From Qipengyuania flavescens (lineage in GTDB: Bacteria; Pseudomonadota; Alphaproteobacteria; Sphingomonadales; Sphingomonadaceae), in contig NZ_JARULD010000002.1 of NCBI RefSeq assembly GCF_029688735.1, positions 496,001 through 560,000 of the forward strand: a stretch of 64,000 bases of DNA, given 5' to 3'. A program made the position numbers and the translations under genes. The notes below the pieces were generated by a model. It saw only the letters and a list, made by a program, of their open reading frames with translations, was not told where the DNA came from and ran no database searches. Positions 54,392-63,552 of this stretch are shown piece by piece (position 1 is the stretch's first letter; the number at the start of each line of letters is the position of its first letter).

Positions 54392-54625
54392 CTAGGACGG
54401 TTCGGTCGTAGCAGTTGAATCGCGCGTCCAGCCACGTTCGGCCATGCATGCTTTTATCAAATCGTCCCGGTCGTCGGCAGACGAAGTTTGGGCGAGGCGT
54501 TCGCATTCCGCCTGTGCGGCGTCGAAGGGCTCTGCCCCTGAACCAGTCCAGCCTGGATCGGTGGTTGCGCATGCCGACGGTACAAGCGCGAGAACGAACA
54601 ACATTGCTACGCGGTGATACTGCAT
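54392..54625 (-). CDS. Small lipoprotein with C-terminal CMxxxGW-type motif
   Basis: A 77-residue lipoprotein: signal MQYHRVAMLFVLALVPSAC, lipidated Cys at 19, then CERLAQTS and KACMAERGWTRD. A Cys pair with an ACMxxxGW end recurs in small proteobacterial lipoproteins of unknown role and suggests one disulfide. ATG 54625 has GAGG about 8 bases upstream. It lies alone between rimK and the SDR gene. Confidence 0.65.
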   Translation of the reverse strand: MQYHRVAMLFVLALVPSACATTDPGWTGSGAEPFDAAQAECERLAQTSSADDRDDLIKACMAERGWTRDSTATTEPS

Positions 54626-54724
54626 TACCGAATCCTCGGGCAGATGGTGACGAACCGGCATGATCATATACTGGCAATGATCTCGCTAGCGAAACTTTCG
54701 ATCCAGAATTCGAATATCGAGGTT

Positions 54725-55495
54725 TCACGCATTCCGCGCCATCAACCCGCCATCCACCGGGATCACCGCGCCGGTGATATAGCTCGCCGCGGGTAGCACC
54801 AGCGACAGCGTCATGTGAGCGACCTCCTCCGGGTCACCGTAACGCCTGAGCGCCGTGCGGCGTTTGGCGAAGATCACCTTGTGTTCGTCCGGAACAGCGT
54901 CGGTCATCGCGGTGCGGATGGGGCCGGGGCAGATGCAGTTTACCGTAATCCCCTCGGGGCCGAGGTCGACTGCGAGCCCGCGGGTCAGCCCGGTCACGCC
55001 GGTCTTGGCGGCGACATAGGGCGTGTCGCCGGGCGTTGCGCCCAATCCTTCGGTGCTGGCGATATTGACGATGCGCGCGGCGTCGCTGCGGCGCAGATGG
55101 GGCAGGGCAGCGCGGACCATGCGCTGGTGGGCGGTCAGCATTACGGCCAGCGCGCGGTGCCAGACATCCTCGTAGGCCTCGTCATCGAGCGGGCAGAAGC
55201 TCGACACGCCGGCGTTGTTTACCAGGATGTCGATCCCGCCGAAATCCTCGGCAATTGTCGCGACGACCTGCGCGATGGCGTCCTTCTCCGACACGTCGAG
55301 CGCATAGGCGCGGGCATGCTCGCCGCATTCCGCCGCCACCGCTTCGCAGGCCGCCTGGTCGAGGTCGGTCACGGCCACTCTCGCGCCTTCGGCGGCGAAG
55401 AGCCTGGCCGTGGCCGCTCCCATGCCGCTTGCGGCCCCAGTAATGATGGCGACGCGCCCTGCAATCGATCGCGAGCGGTTCGGTATGTCCGGCAT
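54725..55495 (-). CDS. Short-chain dehydrogenase/reductase
   Basis: Classical SDR fold: cofactor motif TGAASGMGAATA, Asp in VTDLDQAA (suggesting NAD preference), NNAGVSSF, catalytic Ser in VNIASTEG and catalytic YVAAK. The C-terminal IPVDGGLMARNA is typical. Substrate unknown. It stands 27 bases downstream of the AMP nucleosidase stop on the same strand. 256 residues. Confidence 0.92.
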   Translation of the reverse strand: MPDIPNRSRSIAGRVAIITGAASGMGAATARLFAAEGARVAVTDLDQAACEAVAAECGEHARAYALDVSEKDAIAQVVATIAEDFGGIDILVNNAGVSSFCPLDDEAYEDVWHRALAVMLTAHQRMVRAALPHLRRSDAARIVNIASTEGLGATPGDTPYVAAKTGVTGLTRGLAVDLGPEGITVNCICPGPIRTAMTDAVPDEHKVIFAKRRTALRRYGDPEEVAHMTLSLVLPAASYITGAVIPVDGGLMARNA

Positions 55496-55522
55496 GTCTT
55501 GTCCCCCTATTTAGGAGAGAGC

Positions 55523-56962
55523 TTAGCGGAACGGCGGCTCGTTGAAAGCGCGCAGCTTGCGGCTGTGGAGGCGAGGGCCTTCCTGGCGCAGCAGGCGGCA
55601 AGTGGTGACGCCGATCTGGAGGTGGGCCGCGATGGCTTCCTCGTAGAACTGGTTAGCCTGTCCGGGTAGCTTGATTTCGCCATGCAGCGGCTTGTCCGAC
55701 ACGCACAGCAGCGTGCCGTAGGGCACGCGGAAACGGTAGCCCTGGCCGGCGATGGTCGCGCTTTCCATGTCCACGCCGACTGCGCGGCTGAGCGACATGC
55801 GCTTGGCCGATTGGGTGAAGCGCAGCTCCCAATTGCGGTCGTCGGTGGTGACGACGGTACCTGTACGCATACGCTTTTTGAGGTCGGCTCCGTGCTCGCC
55901 GGAGACTTCCTCAGCAGCGGCGGCGAGGGCCTGTTGAACCTCTGCAATCGCGGGGAGGGGAATCTCCGGCGGGAGGACCGGGTCGAGTACGTGATCGTCG
56001 CGCAAGTAAGCGTGGGCGAGCACGTAATCGCCGATCTTCTGGCTCGGGCGCAGGCCGCCGCAATGCCCGATCATCAGCCACGCCTCGGGCCGAAGGACGG
56101 CGAGGTGGTCGCAGATGGTCTTCGCATTCGACGGGCCAACGCCGATGTTCACCAGCGTGATCCCGCCCCGGTTCTCGCCGATCAGGTGATAGGCCGGCAT
56201 CTGGTGACGACGCCATGCCGTGTCGGACAACTGGCCGCGCGCATCGTCCGTCTGTTCGGTGAGCATGAGGCCGCCCGCCCCGGCGAGCGCCGTGTAGCCG
56301 CCCTTGCCGAGCTGCGAGCCTGCCCAGTCGACGAATTCATCAACATAGCGGTGATAGTTCGTGAACAGGATGAAGCGCTGGAAGTGTTCCGGATCGGTGC
56401 CGGTGTAGTGGGCCAGCCGCGCAAGGCTGAAGTCTGTCCGCAGCCCGTCAAACAGGGACAGCGGGATCGGATCGTCGACGCTGTCGAGCACGATGCCGTC
56501 CGCCAGTTCGTCACCGATATCGGCAAGCTCGGTCGATGGGAAATAGCGCGCGATCGCATTGGGATCGACGCCCGCGAGAACCGAACCTGCGTCGCCGTCG
56601 AGAACATAGGGAAACGGGATTTCCTGCGTCGAGGATCCGACTTCGACTTCGACTTCGTAATTCGACGAGATCAGTTCGAGTTGCTCGCGCAGATAATCGC
56701 GGAACAGGCGCGGGCGGGTGACAGTGGTGGTGTAGAGGCCCGGCGCGTTAAGCCGCCCGAAGGCGCGATTGCGGTCTTCGGGCTGGTCGCCGCCGCGAAA
56801 GCGCAAGCGCAGTTCGGGATAGGCATAGCTGCCATCGCTACGGCGCTCGGGCGCAGGCAATTCGCGCGTGGCGCCGAATGCCATCACGTCTTCGCGCAGC
56901 CGCTCTACGGCGGCGTCGTAAATGGTCTCGATCCGGTCGAGGATCTGGGGGATGTCGTCCAT
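55523..56962 (-). CDS. amn: AMP nucleosidase
   Basis: Splits AMP into adenine and ribose 5-phosphate. It has the N-terminal AMN-specific domain (residues 1-190) and a C-terminal nucleoside-phosphorylase-like domain with ITLVNIGVGPSNAKTICDHLAVLRPEAWLMIGHCGGLR-like segments, a VGVDMESATIAGQGYRF region and SDKPLHGEIKLPGQAN. AGGAG 8 bases before ATG 56962 supports this start over an ATG at 57004. 479 residues, close to the E. coli enzyme. Confidence 0.95.
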   Translation of the reverse strand: MDDIPQILDRIETIYDAAVERLREDVMAFGATRELPAPERRSDGSYAYPELRLRFRGGDQPEDRNRAFGRLNAPGLYTTTVTRPRLFRDYLREQLELISSNYEVEVEVGSSTQEIPFPYVLDGDAGSVLAGVDPNAIARYFPSTELADIGDELADGIVLDSVDDPIPLSLFDGLRTDFSLARLAHYTGTDPEHFQRFILFTNYHRYVDEFVDWAGSQLGKGGYTALAGAGGLMLTEQTDDARGQLSDTAWRRHQMPAYHLIGENRGGITLVNIGVGPSNAKTICDHLAVLRPEAWLMIGHCGGLRPSQKIGDYVLAHAYLRDDHVLDPVLPPEIPLPAIAEVQQALAAAAEEVSGEHGADLKKRMRTGTVVTTDDRNWELRFTQSAKRMSLSRAVGVDMESATIAGQGYRFRVPYGTLLCVSDKPLHGEIKLPGQANQFYEEAIAAHLQIGVTTCRLLRQEGPRLHSRKLRAFNEPPFR

Positions 56963-57036
56963 GGGCGTTGCTCCTGCCTCTTGTTGTTTTCGATTTCGCG
57001 TCATGGCTTCACATAGGGCCGGCGGGCGCGTCTTAC

Positions 57037-57069
57037 AAAAAGGGCGCGGGGGCCGAAGCCGCCGCGCCC
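57037..57069 (-). terminator. Terminator of rpsF-rpsR-rplI
   Basis: On the minus strand GGGCGCGG (57062-57069) pairs with CCGCGCCC (57042-57049), the inner part adds GGC/GCC around a TTCG tetraloop, and TTTTTG follows. It lies 22 bases after the rplI stop. Confidence 0.9.
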
Positions 57070-57091
57070 TGATTGGGTCGTGAGCGGGCGA

Positions 57092-57772
57092 TCAGGCCTG
57101 CTCGTCCTCGTCCGCACCTTCGGGTGCAGTCGCGGCGATCGTGGCTTCCGTCGTGGTCATGTCGTCGGGCGTGCTGACGCCGTCTTCGAGCATGTCGGCC
57201 GGGATTTCGCCGGGTTCGAGGTTCGGGTCGGTGCGGTTCGCCTCGGCCTGTTCCTCGATTTCGCGCTGCTCTTCCTCGAACATCTGCGCCATCACGTCGA
57301 TGCCCTGGCTCTGCAGCTCGGCTTCGTCGTCCGAACGGGCGACGTTGGCCTTGATGCTGATCGAGACTTCGGGGTGAAGGTCGATGCGGACTTCATGCAT
57401 GCCGATCGTCTTGATCGGATCACCCATGATGACCTGCTTCTTGTCGATGTCGTGGCCCTTGTCGTTCAGGGCGGCAGCGACGTCGCGAACATTGACCGAG
57501 CCGTAGAGCTGGCCGGTGTTCGACGAAGCGCGGATCAGGACGATTTCCTCGCCATCGACCTTTTCGCCGGCCTTTTCGGCTTCGGTACGACGCTCGGCGT
57601 TTTCCTTTTCCAGGCGCTCGCGGTTCGCTTCGAAGACCTTCTTGTTGGCTTCGTTGGCGCGCAGGGCCTTCTTCTGCGGGAGCAGGAAGTTGCGGGCATA
57701 GCCGTCCTTCACGGTGACGACGTCACCGATCGAGCCGAGCTTTTCGATCCTCTGAAGGAGAATGATATCCAT
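57092..57772 (-). CDS. rplI: 50S ribosomal protein L9 with long acidic tail
   Basis: The first 150 residues are a standard L9 ([32 protein letters not shown], central helix, then [26 protein letters not shown]). About 75 extra residues follow, rich in Glu, Asp, Thr and Pro ([19 protein letters not shown]...), so at 226 residues the protein is far longer than the usual 148. It ends the rpsF-rpsR-rplI operon. Confidence 0.97.
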   Translation of the reverse strand: MDIILLQRIEKLGSIGDVVTVKDGYARNFLLPQKKALRANEANKKVFEANRERLEKENAERRTEAEKAGEKVDGEEIVLIRASSNTGQLYGSVNVRDVAAALNDKGHDIDKKQVIMGDPIKTIGMHEVRIDLHPEVSISIKANVARSDDEAELQSQGIDVMAQMFEEEQREIEEQAEANRTDPNLEPGEIPADMLEDGVSTPDDMTTTEATIAATAPEGADEDEQA

Positions 57773-57783
57773 CGGTATTCCCC

Positions 57784-58008
57784 TTACTTCACGATGTACG
57801 GCAGCAGGCCGATGTGGCGCGCGCGCTTGATGGCCTTGGCCAGTTCACGCTGCTTCTTCGCGCTGACGGCGGTGATGCGGCTGGGGACGATCTTGCCACG
57901 TTCGGACATGAAGCCCTGCAGCAGGCGGACGTCCTTGTAGTCGATCGTCGGGGCGTTCTTGCCCGAAAACGGGCAGGACTTGCGGCGGCGGAAAAACGGG
58001 CGGGCCAT
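57784..58008 (-). CDS. rpsR: 30S ribosomal protein S18
   Basis: 74 residues with the S18 core [31 protein letters not shown] and [34 protein letters not shown]. The ATG shares one base with the rpsF stop (TGATG). It binds next to S6 on the 30S platform. Confidence 0.98.
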   Translation of the reverse strand: MARPFFRRRKSCPFSGKNAPTIDYKDVRLLQGFMSERGKIVPSRITAVSAKKQRELAKAIKRARHIGLLPYIVK

Positions 58009-58373
58009 CAGTCGCGCTCCTCACGTTCACGGCGCTTCTTGGAATCGCGCTCGTTCTTGCGCATCATCACCGACGGGCCGCTTTCGTGCTCGTCGACGGC
58101 GATGGTCATGTAACGGATCACATCTTCGTTGATGCGGGTCTGACGCTCGAGCTCGGCAACGACGGAGCCGGGGCCCTCGATGTTGAGCAGCACGAAATGC
58201 GCCTTGCGGTTGCGGTCGATCTTGTAGGCGAGGTTCTTGAGGCCCCAGGTCTCCGTCTTGGTGACCTTGCCGTCGTTCTTCTCGACAATCTCGGTAGCGG
58301 TGGCGGCGAGCTGGTCCACCTGAGCCTGGCTCAAGTCCTGTCGCGCCAAGAATACATGCTCGTAGAGAGCCAT
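58008..58373 (-). CDS. rpsF: 30S ribosomal protein S6
   Basis: 121 residues: [48 protein letters not shown] and [17 protein letters not shown] are typical of S6. The C-terminus is a highly charged stretch ending REREERD. In E. coli RimK extends a terminal Glu pair; here the last residue is Asp after EER, so how RimK would use it is open. First gene of rpsF-rpsR-rplI. Confidence 0.97.
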   Translation of the reverse strand: MALYEHVFLARQDLSQAQVDQLAATATEIVEKNDGKVTKTETWGLKNLAYKIDRNRKAHFVLLNIEGPGSVVAELERQTRINEDVIRYMTIAVDEHESGPSVMMRKNERDSKKRREREERD

Positions 58374-58564
58374 GCTCTTGTCCTTTCACGTCTGGCCGAT
58401 CGCTGGCTGATCCGCGGGATTGCGGGGCCCCTCCGGCTTTCTTCGAATCCCCCGGCGGACCGAAGGGATGCGCGCACATAGCGGGATTGGGGCGAAACGC
58501 AAGGCTTGCGAGCGGGGAACGGGGCGGGCAGGGCGGCATTGGGTTTGAAACGAAGGAGACACGC

Positions 58565-59527
58565 GTGCCCGGTGGATTGGTAGCCCTGCTCGACGACGTA
58601 TCGATCATCGCGCGCACGGCGGCGGCCTCGGTCGACGATATTGCCGCTGCTGCGGGCCGCGCCGGGTCGAAAACGGCCGGCGTCGTGATCGACGATGCGG
58701 CGGTCACGCCGAGCTACGTCACTGGCCTCAGCCCGGCGCGCGAGTTGCCGATCATCTGGACGATCACCAAGGGCAGCTTCAAGAACAAGCTGCTCATCCT
58801 GTTGCCGGGGGCGTTGCTGCTCAGCGAATTCCTTCCTGCAGCGATCGTTTTCATTCTCATGCTGGGGGGCTGCTACCTCTCCTACGAGGGCGCCGAAAAG
58901 GTCATCGAAAAGCTCGGTGGAGCGAAGCATGGCAAGACCCTGGACGACGAGATCACCGACCCCGTTGCCTTCGAGAAACAGCGCATCGCAGGGGCCATTC
59001 GAACCGATCTGATCCTGTCGGCGGAGATCATGGCGATCACTCTGAATGAAGTCGCGGCAGAGGACCTAATTACCCGCGCCGGCGTGCTGGCAATCGTCGG
59101 TCTCGCGGTTACGGTCGGCGTTTACGGGGTCGTCGGCCTCATCGTGAAGATGGACGACATCGGCCTGCATTTCGCCGAGAAGGAAAGCGCCTTCGCCCAG
59201 AGTTTCGGTAGGGGGTTGGTTGCGTTTATGCCGAAGCTTCTGATCGCATTGAGTTTCATCGGAACGATCGCCATGCTGTGGGTCGGTGGCGGTATCATCC
59301 TGCACGGTCTGGCCGAACTCGGCGTCGCTGGCCCCGAGCACTGGATCGAAGGTATTCAGCACGGCGTCAGCGAAATCGCAGGCCGCGCGGGCGGCATCCT
59401 CGGCTGGCTGACTTTCGCAGGATTGTCGGCGCTCACCGGCCTCATCCTCGGCGCGGTAATCGTTTTCGTGCTGCACAAGGTACTCCGCCTCGGACACGAC
59501 GAAACCGAAGGTGCCGAGGCGCACTAA
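58565..59527 (+). CDS. DUF808 (YedI) family inner membrane protein
   Basis: Starts GGLVALLDDVSIIARTAAASVDDIAAAAGRAGSKTAGVVIDD-type sequence, the characteristic DUF808/YedI opening. About five hydrophobic helices follow, including LLILLPGALLLSEFLPAAIVFILML, AGVLAIVGLAVTVGVYGVVGLIV and LTGLILGAVIVFVLH. Function unknown for the family. The start is a GTG with AGGAG 6 bases upstream. 320 residues. Confidence 0.92.
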   Translation: MPGGLVALLDDVSIIARTAAASVDDIAAAAGRAGSKTAGVVIDDAAVTPSYVTGLSPARELPIIWTITKGSFKNKLLILLPGALLLSEFLPAAIVFILMLGGCYLSYEGAEKVIEKLGGAKHGKTLDDEITDPVAFEKQRIAGAIRTDLILSAEIMAITLNEVAAEDLITRAGVLAIVGLAVTVGVYGVVGLIVKMDDIGLHFAEKESAFAQSFGRGLVAFMPKLLIALSFIGTIAMLWVGGGIILHGLAELGVAGPEHWIEGIQHGVSEIAGRAGGILGWLTFAGLSALTGLILGAVIVFVLHKVLRLGHDETEGAEAH

Positions 59528-59530
59528 TTG

Positions 59531-60949
59531 TCAGGCGAGGCGGGCGAAAAGGTCCCGCGCAAACTCGCTCAGCGTATCGTCGCGAGCACCCATGATCACG
59601 ATCCGGTCGCCCGGCCTAGCCAGCGAGACGATGCGGTCCGCCACGGCCTTGCGCTTCGGCACATATTCCGTGTCGCCGCCATGCTCTTCGATCAGCCGGA
59701 CGATCCGCTCGCTCCCTTCGCTGCGGTCGACCGTCCCGCCGAAATAGACGGGGTCGCTGAAAATCGTCAGGTCGCCTTGGTCGAGTTCGCGGGCGAAGGT
59801 TTCGGCCAGCTCGTCGCCCATCTGGCGCAAGGGGCCGTAGCCATGCGGCTGGAAGAAGGCGATAACCCGGCCGGGATGTGATTTCAAAGTGCGTAGAGTC
59901 GCAGCGCATTTCTCCGGATTGTGCCCGAAGTCGTCGATGACGGTGATGGCGGAGACGGTGGTCCCGACGATGTCGAACCGGCGCGCGAGGCCCTCGAACC
60001 CCGCCAGCGCCTCGACCGCGTTTGCGACCGGGATTCCCGCCGCGACTGCCGCCGCGATGGCGGCGAGAGCGTTCGAGAGGTTGTGCCGCCCCGGCATATT
60101 CAGGCGCAGCGCATGCTCGCTGCCGTCGTGGCGGTCGACGACCATGGCGGCCTGTCGCAACGGGCCTTCGGCGATCGTGCCCGGCACGATGCCGATCTGC
60201 GCTTTCTCCTGCTCTATGCCGAAGGTGATGACCTCCTTTGCATGCGGGAGGAGGGCAAGCGCTTCCTCGTCGTCGGCATTGATCACGCTAATGTGGCTGC
60301 GCGAGAGGTAATCGCCGAATAGCTGGCGCAATTCCTCCATGCTCTTGTGATCGAGGCTGACGTTCAGCAGCACGCCGACCGCCGGACGGTAGAGCGCGAT
60401 CGAACCGTCGCTTTCGTCCACCTCGCTGACGTAGAGCGACTGCCCGCCGACCACCGCGCTGGCGAAGGGGCGCTCGGGCGAGACGAAGTTCTTCATCACC
60501 GCACCGTTCATGATCGTCGGCTCGCGCCCGACGGCGTGGAGGATCCATCCGAGCATGCCGGTGACGGTCGATTTCCCGCTGGTGCCCGCAATTGCGAGGC
60601 CGGCGCCGCTCGTGTTGAACAGGATCGAGTTGAGCTCGGCGCGGGTAAGCCGCAGGCAGCCGAGTTCCTTCGCGCGCTTCGCATCGGGAACCGTGTCCTC
60701 GACCGCGGCGCTGGCGACGAGGATCTGGTCCTGCGACACGATCCCGCTGCCGTCCTGAGGATGCAAGCCGAAGCCCTGCCGTTCCAGCGCGGCGAATTTC
60801 TCCGGCGTATGCCCCTGGTCGAAGCTGCGATCCGATCCCTCGACCGTGCAGCCGCGCCCCTTCAGTATTTGCGCAAGCGGCTGCATGCCGGACCCGCCGA
60901 TACCGCAAAAGAAGAACGGTCGCGCGAAAAGCTCGTCGGGGCTGGGCAT
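59531..60949 (-). CDS. Mur ligase family protein (MurC/Mpl-like)
   Basis: A three-domain Mur ligase of 472 residues: N-terminal FFCGIGGSGMQPLAQILK (UDP-sugar domain, as in MurC/Mpl), P-loop IAGTSGKSTVTGM, EVDESDGS, NVSLDHKSMEEL, and GRHNLSNALAAIAAA with a C-terminal VIDDFGHNPEKCAATL. MurC and Mpl usually have GTHGKTT in the P-loop; here it is GTSGKST. A divergent LD-carboxypeptidase gene (62 bases away) suggests muropeptide recycling as for Mpl, which joins tripeptide to UDP-MurNAc, but MurC-type synthesis is not excluded. GAGGG 10 bases upstream supports ATG 60949. Confidence 0.82.
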   Translation of the reverse strand: MPSPDELFARPFFFCGIGGSGMQPLAQILKGRGCTVEGSDRSFDQGHTPEKFAALERQGFGLHPQDGSGIVSQDQILVASAAVEDTVPDAKRAKELGCLRLTRAELNSILFNTSGAGLAIAGTSGKSTVTGMLGWILHAVGREPTIMNGAVMKNFVSPERPFASAVVGGQSLYVSEVDESDGSIALYRPAVGVLLNVSLDHKSMEELRQLFGDYLSRSHISVINADDEEALALLPHAKEVITFGIEQEKAQIGIVPGTIAEGPLRQAAMVVDRHDGSEHALRLNMPGRHNLSNALAAIAAAVAAGIPVANAVEALAGFEGLARRFDIVGTTVSAITVIDDFGHNPEKCAATLRTLKSHPGRVIAFFQPHGYGPLRQMGDELAETFARELDQGDLTIFSDPVYFGGTVDRSEGSERIVRLIEEHGGDTEYVPKRKAVADRIVSLARPGDRIVIMGARDDTLSEFARDLFARLA

Positions 60950-61011
60950 ATCGGTCATGCCCTCGCAGCTATTGAGTTGTGCCGCGCGATACAAGCGCGC
61001 TAGCAGGGCGC

Positions 61012-61836
61012 ATGGTGAAAATCGCGATCTGTGCTCCGGGAAAACCGCTCAAGCACGCAAGGGCCGATGCAGTGCTGGCGCATGTTGCCGGGCGGGAGGA
61101 CATCGAGCTGCATTTCCACGAGCAGTGCTTCGCGAAAGAGGGCCACTTTGCCGGACGCGACGAAGTAAGGCTCGATGCGCTGCTGGAATGCGCGAACGAT
61201 GCCGCATTCGACGCCGTCTGGTTCGCCATGGGGGGCTATGGCTCCAACCGTATCGCCGCGCAGGCGGTGGCGGGGATGAACGAACATGCTCGTGCCAAGA
61301 GCTATCTCGGCTATTCCGATTGCGGCTTCCTGCTCGCTGCACTCTACAAGCACGACATCGGGCGCGTCGCCCACGGGCCGCTTGCAGGGGACATCCGACG
61401 CGAAGGCGGAGAGGCGGCCATCGACCGCGCGCTCGGCTGGCTGACCGGAGACGACAGCGGGCTCGAGCCGCATCTCGATGATCGCCCTGCCGTCGCGTTC
61501 AACCTGACCACGCTCGCCATGCTGGTGGGCACAGAGCTTGCGCCGGGCCTCTCCGGCCATGTCGTCATGGTCGAGGAAGTGGCCGAGTACCACTATGCTA
61601 TCGACCGATTGTTCTTCCATGTGACCCAACACCTCCAAGGAGTTGCCGGCCTGCGCCTCGGTCGCATCACCGATGTGCCGGAGAACGACCGCCCCTTCGG
61701 CAAGGACGAGGTGCAGATCGCCGAGGAATGGTGCGCGCGCAGCGGCATACCCTATCTCGGGCGCGCCGATATCGCGCATGATGCCGCCAACAGGATTGTC
61801 CCCTTCGGGCTTGAGGCGCGCCGCCCACGCGCCTAG
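61012..61836 (+). CDS. S66 family peptidase (LD-carboxypeptidase type)
   Basis: Cytoplasmic serine peptidase of the LdcA/MccF family. It has AICAPGKPLK at the start, the FAMGGYGSNRIA segment, the nucleophile in GYSDCGFLLAAL, the catalytic Glu region VMVEEVAEYHYAIDRLF and the His in ADIAHDAANRIVPFG. LdcA removes the terminal D-Ala from recycled tetrapeptide so that Mpl can reuse the tripeptide. Microcin-type hydrolysis as in MccF is an alternative. 274 residues, start at ATG 61012. Confidence 0.87.
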   Translation: MVKIAICAPGKPLKHARADAVLAHVAGREDIELHFHEQCFAKEGHFAGRDEVRLDALLECANDAAFDAVWFAMGGYGSNRIAAQAVAGMNEHARAKSYLGYSDCGFLLAALYKHDIGRVAHGPLAGDIRREGGEAAIDRALGWLTGDDSGLEPHLDDRPAVAFNLTTLAMLVGTELAPGLSGHVVMVEEVAEYHYAIDRLFFHVTQHLQGVAGLRLGRITDVPENDRPFGKDEVQIAEEWCARSGIPYLGRADIAHDAANRIVPFGLEARRPRA

Positions 61837-61861
61837 GCGCGCTCCTCAAGAGGAGATTTTC

Positions 61862-62800
61862 ATGACTGCATTCATCTTTCCCGGCCAGGGAAGCCAGAAG
61901 GTCGGCATGGGCGCCGATCTCGCCGACGCCAGCGCGCATGCCCGCGAGGTGTTCGAGGAAGTGAACGAGGCGCTCAAGCAGGACCTGTTCGGCCTGATGA
62001 CCGGCGGACCCGAGAGCGAACTCACCATGACCGCCAATGCCCAGCCTGCAATCATGGCCAATTCGGTCGCGACCGCGCGCGTGCTGGAGAAGGAATTCGG
62101 CGTTGCACTGGCGGACAAGGCAGACTGCGTCGCGGGCCACTCGCTTGGCGAGTACAGCGCGCTGTGCGCTGCCGGGGCCTTTTCCCTGACCGACACCGCC
62201 AAGCTGCTCCGCCTGCGCGGCATCGCAATGCAGGACGCAGTCCCCATCGGCGAGGGGGCCATGGCGGCACTGCTCGGCGCCGATATCGAGACAGCGACCG
62301 CACTGGCAGAGGCTGCAGCCGAGGGCCAGGTGTGCGAGGTCGCCAATGACAACGACCCGACGCAGGTGGTCATCTCCGGCCATGCGGAAGCCATCGACCG
62401 CGCGATCGCAATGGCCAAGGATCACGGCATAAAGCGCGGCATCAAGCTGCCGGTGTCCGCCCCTTTCCACTGCTCGCTGATGCAGCCCGCCGCGCTACGC
62501 ATGAAGACCGCGCTGGGCGAGACACCGCCGTCGGCCTTCACCGTGCCGCTCTATGCCAATGTCACGGCGGCGCGCGTCACCGATCCGGCGGAAGAACAAG
62601 CGCTGCTGGTCGACCAGATCACCGGCCGCGTGCGCTGGCGCGAAAGCGTTCTCGCCATGCAGGAGGCAGGCGTCGAACGCTTCGTCGAGCTCGGCGGCAA
62701 GGTCCTCGGCCCGATGGTCGGTCGGATCGCCAAGGATGCCGCGACGGTCAGCCTCGTCACCATGGAAGACCTCGAGAATTTCGCGAAGGAGAACGGATGA
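61862..62800 (+). CDS. fabD: Malonyl-CoA:ACP transacylase
   Basis: Loads malonyl onto ACP. FIFPGQGSQKVGMG at the start, catalytic Ser94 in AGHSLGEYSAL, His in VSAPFHCSLM, and VEVGGKVLGPM-like C-terminal segment (FVELGGKVLGPMV). AGAGGAG about 6 bases before ATG 61862. fabG follows with overlapping start. 312 residues. Confidence 0.98.
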   Translation: MTAFIFPGQGSQKVGMGADLADASAHAREVFEEVNEALKQDLFGLMTGGPESELTMTANAQPAIMANSVATARVLEKEFGVALADKADCVAGHSLGEYSALCAAGAFSLTDTAKLLRLRGIAMQDAVPIGEGAMAALLGADIETATALAEAAAEGQVCEVANDNDPTQVVISGHAEAIDRAIAMAKDHGIKRGIKLPVSAPFHCSLMQPAALRMKTALGETPPSAFTVPLYANVTAARVTDPAEEQALLVDQITGRVRWRESVLAMQEAGVERFVELGGKVLGPMVGRIAKDAATVSLVTMEDLENFAKENG

Positions 62801-63552
62801 TGTTCAGCCTCGAAGGCAAGACCGCCCTCGTCACCGGCGCCAGCGGCGGGATCGGATCGTCGATCGCCTATGCCCTGGCGAAGCAGGGTGCGCGGCTGGC
62901 GCTGTCCGGTTCCAACGCTGCCAAGCTGCGCGCCTTTCGCGAACAGCTTAACGACGAGTTCGGCCACGATCACGTCGAAATCACCTGCGACCTGTCGAAC
63001 CCCGAGCAGGTCGAGGAGCTGATCCCGGCCACGGTCGACACGCTCGGCAGCATGAACATCCTCGTCAACAATGCAGGCATCACGCGCGACAATCTCGCGA
63101 TGCGCATGAAGGACGAGGAGTGGGACCAAGTGATCCGCATCAACCTCGAAGCCAGCTTCCGCCTGATGCGCGCCAGCGCGCGGCCGATGATGAAGGCCAA
63201 GGGCGGGCGGATCATCTCGATCACCAGCGTGGTCGGCCACACAGGCAATCCGGGCCAGATGAACTACGTCGCGGCCAAGGCGGGCCTGACCGGCATGAGC
63301 AAGAGCCTTGCGCAGGAACTCGCCAGCCGGAACATCACCGTGAACTGCGTTGCGCCGGGCTTCATCCGCACGGCGATGACCGACGCGCTGACCGACGATC
63401 AGAAGAGCGCGATCAACACCCGCATCCCGATGGGCCGCATGGGCGAGGGCGAAGAGATCGGCGCTGCGGTTGCCTATCTCGCCAGCGACGAAGCGGCCTA
63501 TGTGACCGGGCAGACGCTGCACGTGAACGGCGGGATGGCGATGATGGGGTAG
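62797..63552 (+). CDS. fabG: 3-oxoacyl-ACP reductase
   Basis: NADPH-dependent ketoacyl reductase of fatty acid synthesis. TGASGGIGSSIA cofactor motif, NNAGITRDNLAMRMKDEEWD (FabG-specific), catalytic Ser in ITSVVGHTGNPGQ and YVAAKAG, then GFIRTAMTDALTDDQK. Tandem ATGs at 62797 and 62800 overlap the fabD stop; AAGGAG sits 5-6 bases before the first. 251 residues. Confidence 0.97.
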   Translation: MMFSLEGKTALVTGASGGIGSSIAYALAKQGARLALSGSNAAKLRAFREQLNDEFGHDHVEITCDLSNPEQVEELIPATVDTLGSMNILVNNAGITRDNLAMRMKDEEWDQVIRINLEASFRLMRASARPMMKAKGGRIISITSVVGHTGNPGQMNYVAAKAGLTGMSKSLAQELASRNITVNCVAPGFIRTAMTDALTDDQKSAINTRIPMGRMGEGEEIGAAVAYLASDEAAYVTGQTLHVNGGMAMMG

